Shown here piece by piece: positions 59,313 to 64,000 of a stretch of DNA of 64,000 nt. The stretch lies in the NCBI RefSeq assembly GCF_011386835.1, contig NC_088804.1:34583549-34647548 (forward strand), given 5' to 3'. Each line of letters begins with the position of its first letter. The stretch's first letter is position 1. The notes beneath the pieces are model-generated. The model saw nothing but the letters and a program-made list of their open reading frames with translations, was not told the DNA's origin and did no database searches. The DNA comes from Chrysemys picta bellii (Eukaryota > Chordata > Testudines > Emydidae). A program made the position numbers and the translations under genes.

Positions 59313-62300
59313 TTGTAGGGGCTTTAATACAGCATAGGTTCTTACCATGGTGTAAATATGGCCTTCTGGTGCGAGTCCCAGTGTGATGGGACCTGTATCT
59401 GTATGTGTGTTCCCTTGTTAATGAACTTTTGGCCTCGATTTTTAATTTTTTGTATTTAAATTGGTGGGTTGCCCGTATTGTCTCATGCTTTCTGATTTAT
59501 CATACCCATTTTTTCTCCAGCATTCGAAGGCTAAGATAAAGATGCGGTGTTTTATTGCATTGTCTGTGTTTAATAATGGAATTTGTAAAGGCTGGTTTTT
59601 TTTTCTTTGTCAAATTATCTCTGCAGAGGTGAGGGAAATAAACTTGTCTGTGTGTTTTTCTGACTGCACAGTCTGTACCTGTAGGTCTTGTAAGTTGGTG
59701 TCGTGACTCTTGTTACTGATCTGAGACTCTTGCTGTGCTCAGCTTTCAGATTGCCAGACTGTTTCTGCATTTGTAAGAAAAAACGGTGCAAACACTGTGC
59801 TGTTTCCAAACACGGAAGTTTTCCCATTCACTTCCTGTTTTTGCAGCACATGTTTGTGAAAAGTTCTTGCCATGTTTGCATTGTAGTTAGCACTAACGTA
59901 AATGCATTCAGCATTAGCTACTGTACGTTCCTGGGCCCAGTGACCTGAGTTTCTCTTCAAGGTGTGTGATTACTCTTTGTTTATGGTAAGATTGACTCGT
60001 TTAAAAAAAAAAAAAAAAGACGTGCATGTACAACTGAAAGCGCACAAAACTTTAACTGTGCAGTCAGGAGTTTGTGCATTTCACTCCCAATAGCCACACC
60101 AGTCAATAACCTAGTGATCTATATACATGGGGCATTAGCTGGATATATGCTCAGTGTGCAGATTAACATGGAATAGCTATAAAGACCTAGGTCACAACCT
60201 TTATCTGACCACTTGAGGACTGCCTGCATGATCCCGTGTGGTGTGTGTGTGGGATTCTCAAAACAAAGAAGAACCTTCATACAGTTGGACAGCACTGCAT
60301 GTGAACTGCAGTAGACAGGGATGATGTCTCTGTACTGATGTGAATAGACTGTTGATTAGGTAGTACTTAATCAGCATAATATTTCACATCACGTTGCTCC
60401 CTAGAATGACACAAATGGGGCCTAGATGGTTCTGTGGCTTTGCTCTGTTGGATGGTTTTGTTTTGAAAATTGTTCACGTTGTCCTTTGGACTTTGCTTCT
60501 TTTCACAGGATCTTGGTAGAAAGGGAGGGTGGGTTGTGGGGTGACTTCTAAGGCAGTCAGGTGCTTCCCCGTAGGATAGGTCTCACTTTGAGAGCAACAT
60601 GAGATTTTTCACTGCTCAGGCTCCTAAGGTGGCAAAGGGAAGTAAAGGTGATGCTTTTGGTGTCCTGAGCAAAAGTGCTCTTTTTCCGTGCTTAATGTTG
60701 GTTATGTGGCTACTCTGCTATCCCATCAATCAACTGTATAAGGAGCTGGCCTCTCACTGGCTGAAGGAATTTACTCAGTCTCTCATGTGGCACTGCAATT
60801 TGGGGGTAATTTTGTTGATTCTCCGGTCCTAAGATGTGTGTGTCTAGTCCATGAGATATGGACAGGCAGAACAGAAGAACTGATTGGGGGGAAATGCTAT
60901 GATCTCCTCTCACCTTCCACTTGGACTGCCTCGAATTCTTTAGGGGTTCTCTGTGTGGGGGAGGGGCGGCATCTCCTTTAGCATACGGCTAGTTGGTGCA
61001 AAGTGTGGGGAGGTGAAAGAAAGTCCTTTCTCTAAAGCCTGTGGCTGGTCTTGTGCAGAAAATAAGATAACCCTAAGATAATCATGGCAATAGTTTCAAA
61101 TTTGTTTCCAATCCCAGGGAGAGAAATCCACTTAGAACAGTCCTTAACTATCTGCCCGCAAGCTAAAATGCGGTGTGAGAGGCGAGTCATTCTTAGGGAC
61201 CTGCAATGGGAAGAAGGACTTTTGTAGCTGCAGATAATTTCCTGGAAGTCTCTTCCATGTATAATGCAATAATTTAAGGGGTGCACTAACTACTTAATGT
61301 CATGTCACGTGTCTTCTTCATCAGTACATTGGAAGCCTTATTTCCTTTTATAGAGATCAGAGGCACTTCTCATAAATATAAGATGAAATTTACGAATATA
61401 TACAGGGGATAGGTTACCTAGTTTCTCTGTTCTCTATGAACCTGTCACCGTATGTCCACCGTTATTTATAGAAGCAGCTGCATAAAGAAATGCATTTTGG
61501 AGGGTACAGATGTGAGCTCTTTGCTGCCTACTTCTGCAGTGAAGTGCAGCAGGAGGAGGGATGCTTCCTGTTTATAGCTGATTGCTGTCTGTCTGGATTA
61601 CATAGCTCTCAGATGAAGTGGCATATCTTTACATCCGTGAGGCAAGGCCAGGTATAGGGAACCCTGCCTAGAGCTGTAAATGTAATGTAGTGCTCCTTGG
61701 CTTGTGTGAGGTGAAGTGTGTGTCTCTACAAGGCGCAAGTCTGCAGAATGTGATATATCCTGAATATGTAAGTGGGTAGTTTCAGTGCATCCCTTACACA
61801 GAACAAACACAGCAGCCCCACCATGCCTGGCCGTCAGCTGGAGGTGAGGGTGCCTGGCGCTTCTGGAAATCATGCCCAAGGTGTCTCAAGTTGGACACCC
61901 ACAGGCAGTGGCTGCTTTTTGAAAATGTTTTTCTAAGTGTCTGCATCTCCGACTGCCTCACCCTTTGCAGACCCAGATGAAAACCACGGCATAATGAGTC
62001 CCCTGGCATTTGCCATAATTTATAACATGACCTTTTAGGAAAGCTCTTCCAACCTGAGGTTCACAACTGGAACTTTTTATCCGTGGCAGTTTTATTACAT
62101 TAGAAACATTGCACAGGAAAGTGGTTCCTCTGTAATAGCTACTTGTTTAAAAAGGTGTCATTGTGTTACTGTGGATTTCATTGTTTAGTTAGAAAAGGAT
62201 TTCCTACATCTTGGGTAAGTGTCAGGGTATAAATCTGGGCAAAAGCTGACTGTCATATATAGTCTGTGGTCCATTCTGTGATCACTTTGACCTGATCAGA

Positions 62301-62648
62301 ATAAAGGAGTTTGTGTCTCCCGCCGCTATGACCTTATCTACCATTTAGAGATTATTGGGAGGATCACTGAAATCTTAGGGCCAGATTCTGATATCTCTTT
62401 CTATCTTAGCAGCTGACTCCAGGAGTGGTCCCATTGGTTTCAATAGCACAACTCTTAAAGTAAGATGTTATTCACCATGAGCCTGTATCAGCATATCGTA
62501 GTCTGTGGCAAGATGGCTAATTTTTTTTCCTTTTAAGGTACCTTTTAGATTCATTTATAACTGAGTTTTCCTTCATCTATGCCTTTGGGAATATCTCACT
62601 CAGCTTGGCAGTGTCTCAGTCCTCTGAATCCTGTGTGGGGAAAAAAGG

Positions 62649-62790
62649 CATGAAGCAAATTAACTAAAATGACTTGGAAGTGAAAGATCAAGTCAAAGCA
62701 CTGTCAAGATGAAAATCTTTGAGTTGATGGGTGCAGTACACATGTGATTGGAGAGCCTTTAAATGATTTGGGTAGAAAAAACTGACCATG
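62649..62790. other. Intronic duplicated element, copy B
   Basis: Direct-orientation, diverged partner of 59175-59312, about 3.5 kb away in the same intron. The similarity appears to end outside these limits. Confidence 0.6.
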
Positions 62791-63347
62791 ACAGAAAATG
62801 TAGCACTGGAGATTTCTAGGATTTAAACAAAAAATCTTGTCTCTGTCCGAGTGTCTCATTATTACTGTGATCTTGTGGTCCCAGCTACTGTGAACACAAA
62901 GAGCATTAGAGAAAGATCCTAGCAGAGTGTCCAAGTCTAAAAATGGGTTGAGGAATTGAGTGGGGAGAGAATGGGAGTAAACAACTGAAATTATTCTTCT
63001 GGCATCTTTCATAGCTTTGCCCATGTGGCTGCTGGTGCGCCCATTCCATTGCTTTTATTCATAGCATGTTTTCCTTTTGTTGGGAATGCGTTCTGCAACA
63101 TCAGTGAGTTGGTGTCTGTACCTCTAGTACTAACAATCCTAACTACTTATAATTAGTGAATTTGGTGACTGGCAGTCATTGACCTGAGAAGACGTAATAA
63201 CAGACATAAGCACAATGTAGATTTTGCATTTGTTTACAGCGTATGTCAGAAATCTGACTTTTATTTTTCCAGCGCTGAACCACCTTAGTGTGTGTATTTT
63301 TAAACAGGTGTATTTTAGTTAAAAGAAATACTGGTTGAATGTATGGA

Positions 63348-63602
63348 GGCTGTCTTCAGTGCAAAAAAATAGCTATCTTTTTGCTCAAGATAGCTATCTA
63401 GTGGAGATAAGGCTTGGATAGTTTTTACCTCCATTACACTAGTAAAGTAGCATCAGTGAAAGGTAAAAGGTTGACTTTGACTAGCTCTGGTAATTTCACT
63501 AGAGGTAAACTCTGCTTATGTCTTGTCTCCACTAGGATTTTGTATTTAGTTAGCTATCTGAGTGTAAACACACACTTTTTTATTTTTGCAGTGAAGACAG
63601 CA
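63348..63602. mobile_element. MITE with GCTGTCTTCA termini
   Basis: GGCTGTCTTCAGTGCAAAAA and TTTTTGCAGTGAAGACAGCA are inverted ends of about 20 bp. The interior has mirrored TAGCTATC words. Non-coding. Confidence 0.8.
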
Positions 63603-64000
63603 AGAGAATCTCAAGGCCTAGAGGGTCAGAATCTTATCCCAGTTCTACCGTGCTAATAATGATCCCAGTTCCAACAGTGCTCATCACTAGTATCATTATT
63701 GTAATGCCAAGAGAAGCTTGATCAGATTTGGGTCTGGAGAGCGGAAGAATTTTTTAGGGAAATGGCTGGATTTTTAAAAAGGGCAGAAATCAGTACATTT
63801 TGCCTTTAATGCACAGATTCTCCCTCCCTGCCCCCACCCTTGCCCCCAAGATCAGCCGTTTGGATTCCTTTTGGAAAAAGGGGCTTTTTGGAATCCTTCC
63901 TAGCAGAGATCCTGCTTTAGAAAAATAATACTTTCTGAGCTTTTGTGGTTGTCTGACCTTGTCTTTGTTTGGATTGTTCCTTCTTCAGCAGGGGGTGTGT

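Overview
This is vertebrate nuclear DNA, most likely from a hidden-necked (cryptodiran) turtle. The clearest marker is a tRNA-derived turtle SINE at 56174-56371. It is supported by a CR1 LINE 3' end, many hAT-type elements with 8-bp target duplications, and several families of short palindromic elements of the kind common in turtle and archosaur genomes. There is no bacterial-style gene organisation, no CRISPR array and no operon. Nearly all open frames are chance frames or lie inside repeats.

The only host gene I can identify with confidence is CMIP (c-Maf-inducing protein), plus strand. Its first coding exon lies at 44861-45159 and ends at a GTAAGT splice donor. Upstream is a CpG island (about 44031-44640) with CACGTG, CRE, YY1-like and CCAAT motifs. 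Upstream of that is about 1 kb of C-rich tandem repeat (about 43031-44030). The exon as given carries one surplus C in each of two C runs. Both shift the frame, and I think they are sequence errors rather than real mutations. Everything from 45160 to the end would be CMIP intron 1. No second exon is recognised there; in human this intron is also very long.

Left of CMIP (1-43 kb) is intergenic and repeat-rich. The AT-rich stretch from about 3.8 to 7.9 kb, ending at two AATAAA signals (7816 and 7829), looks like a long 3' UTR. In mammals the gene upstream of CMIP is GAN, so this could be its 3' end, but no coding sequence in the window proves that. From 8.6 to 23.3 kb lies a dense patch of transposons: a CR1 fragment, hAT elements with visible target duplications (13153-13487, 15142-15498, 16914-17784, 18196-18412, 19927-20152), larger TIR elements with tRNA-like modules, and a decayed minus-strand Ty3/Gypsy retrotransposon (about 20290-23280) that was itself invaded by a MITE. 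From 23.3 to 43 kb there are scattered MIR-like SINEs, palindromic elements and an LTR-like repeat.

I found no previously undescribed multi-gene system. The observations most worth a second look are the double C-run discrepancy in CMIP exon 1, the strand-asymmetric C-rich array against the CMIP promoter, a diverged duplicated non-coding element inside CMIP intron 1 (59175-59312 and 62649-62790), tRNA-like palindromic modules in two elements with a recent perfect 83-bp duplication, and a hAT element that carries a G-rich minisatellite.
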